A DNA stretch of 64,000 nucleotides. Source: Pannonibacter phragmitetus_B. GTDB lineage: Bacteria; Pseudomonadota; Alphaproteobacteria; Rhizobiales; Stappiaceae. Shown here piece by piece: positions 63,529 to 64,000 of the stretch (its first letter is position 1; each line of letters opens with the position of its first letter). The stretch covers positions 2,294,001 to 2,358,000 of the forward strand of contig NZ_JBNINT010000001.1 of NCBI RefSeq assembly GCF_050510895.1, in the 5' to 3' direction. Below the pieces are notes generated by a model, which saw nothing but the letters and a program-made list of their open reading frames with translations, was not told the origin of the DNA and did no database searches. Both the position numbers and the translations under genes were made by a program.

Positions 63529-64000
63529 TCAGGCTGCGGCTTCTCCTGACCCCTTACGCTGGCGGATACGCTTCACGATAACGTCAGCGTCCGTCTGTGA
63601 GGCGATCAGATCCAGCCGTTCGGCCAGAACACGTGGCTGAATGTCCGCAGGAACAGTCACCACCACCTCATCTGCAAAGCCGAGCATGTGAGCAGCCGCC
63701 GCCGTTTCGGTAAACTTGCCGAGGTCAACAACGATCCTGTCATAGGTCGCATCAATGGCGTCCAGCACCAGCGGGAAACGTTCATCGACCACGTCATCAC
63801 TCAGAGCCGGGCGTCCCGCCTCGATAATATGCGCGCGTGATCCGGCATCGCGATAGATGACCGACGAGAAAGACGCCTTGCCGAAGACCAGATCGGCGAA
63901 ACCAGGAGCAGCACCTGGATCTTCGCTTTCCGGAAAAACCTCGACCAGCAACGCGCGCTCATCTTCGTGCCCCGCCAGATCCCTGACCAGACGGAAGGCG
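63529..64000 (-). CDS. Wzc/GumC/ExoP-type chain-length protein, C-terminal ATPase part only
   Basis: About 156 C-terminal residues; the start is beyond the right edge. The frame reads ADLVFGKASFSSVIYRDAGSRAHIIEAGR, YDRIVVDLGKFTE and ADEVVVTVPADIQPRVLAERL, the order seen in the P-loop kinase domain of polysaccharide co-polymerases (bacterial tyrosine kinases). Walker A is not in view and there is no Tyr-rich tail, so kinase activity cannot be judged. A ParA/CpaE-type ATPase is the alternative. Confidence 0.6.
   Translation of the reverse strand, partial: AFRLVRDLAGHEDERALLVEVFPESEDPGAAPGFADLVFGKASFSSVIYRDAGSRAHIIEAGRPALSDDVVDERFPLVLDAIDATYDRIVVDLGKFTETAAAAHMLGFADEVVVTVPADIQPRVLAERLDLIASQTDADVIVKRIRQRKGSGEAAA

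Overview
This 64 kb window is chromosomal DNA of a GC-rich alphaproteobacterium, most likely a Hyphomicrobiales (Rhizobiales) species. The evidence is the gene order tuf-S10-spc-alpha with adk placed between secY and rpsM, two near-identical tuf genes, the tRNA-Tyr/tRNA-Gly/tuf/tRNA-Trp/secE array, an ACC deaminase with a divergent Lrp-type regulator, and CtrA-, Zur- and RirA-type sites. Genus-level placement (Stappiaceae-like) is only an impression.

Layout. 1-6 kb (minus): a partial patatin-like protein, rarA, a DegP/HtrA protease and a Cache-type chemoreceptor. 6-24 kb (minus): rplQ-rpoA-rpsK-rpsM-adk-secY through the spc and S10 clusters to rpsJ, tuf, fusA, rpsG and rpsL. 25-37.6 kb (minus): a small conserved protein, rpoC, rpoB, rplL, rplJ, rplA, rplK, nusG and secE. 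37.6-39.5 kb: tRNA-Trp, the second tuf, tRNA-Gly and tRNA-Tyr behind a good sigma-70 promoter. 39.8-51.6 kb is mixed: rlmB, a heme-oxygenase-like gene with an iron-type promoter, a COG0523 metal GTPase behind a Zur-like palindrome, tRNA-Thr, acdS/acdR, nadK, an Hpt protein, a DUF2336 protein, a CtrA-box-preceded transglycosylase, a flavin reductase/nitroreductase pair and a secreted repeat protein. 51.6-64 kb: thrS, a second chemoreceptor, yidD, an Fe-S scaffold, folE, hisI, metY, ctaA, DUF2842 and the edge of a polysaccharide locus (deacetylase, CelD-like acyltransferase, Wzc-like kinase).

Sequence quality. About twenty single-base indels break genes, including essential ones (rpoA, rpoB, secY, adk, rplB, rplF, rpsH, rpsS), so most are surely sequencing errors. 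They fall into two classes: missing bases in short G/C runs, and indels at positions best explained as an original GANTC site (the CcrM methylation motif of Alphaproteobacteria), including one in the T-loop of tRNA-Gly. This looks like a long-read assembly with methylation-linked base-calling errors. I annotate each broken gene as one CDS across its frameshift. I see no previously undescribed defence or mobile system; no transposase, phage, integrase or CRISPR array is present.
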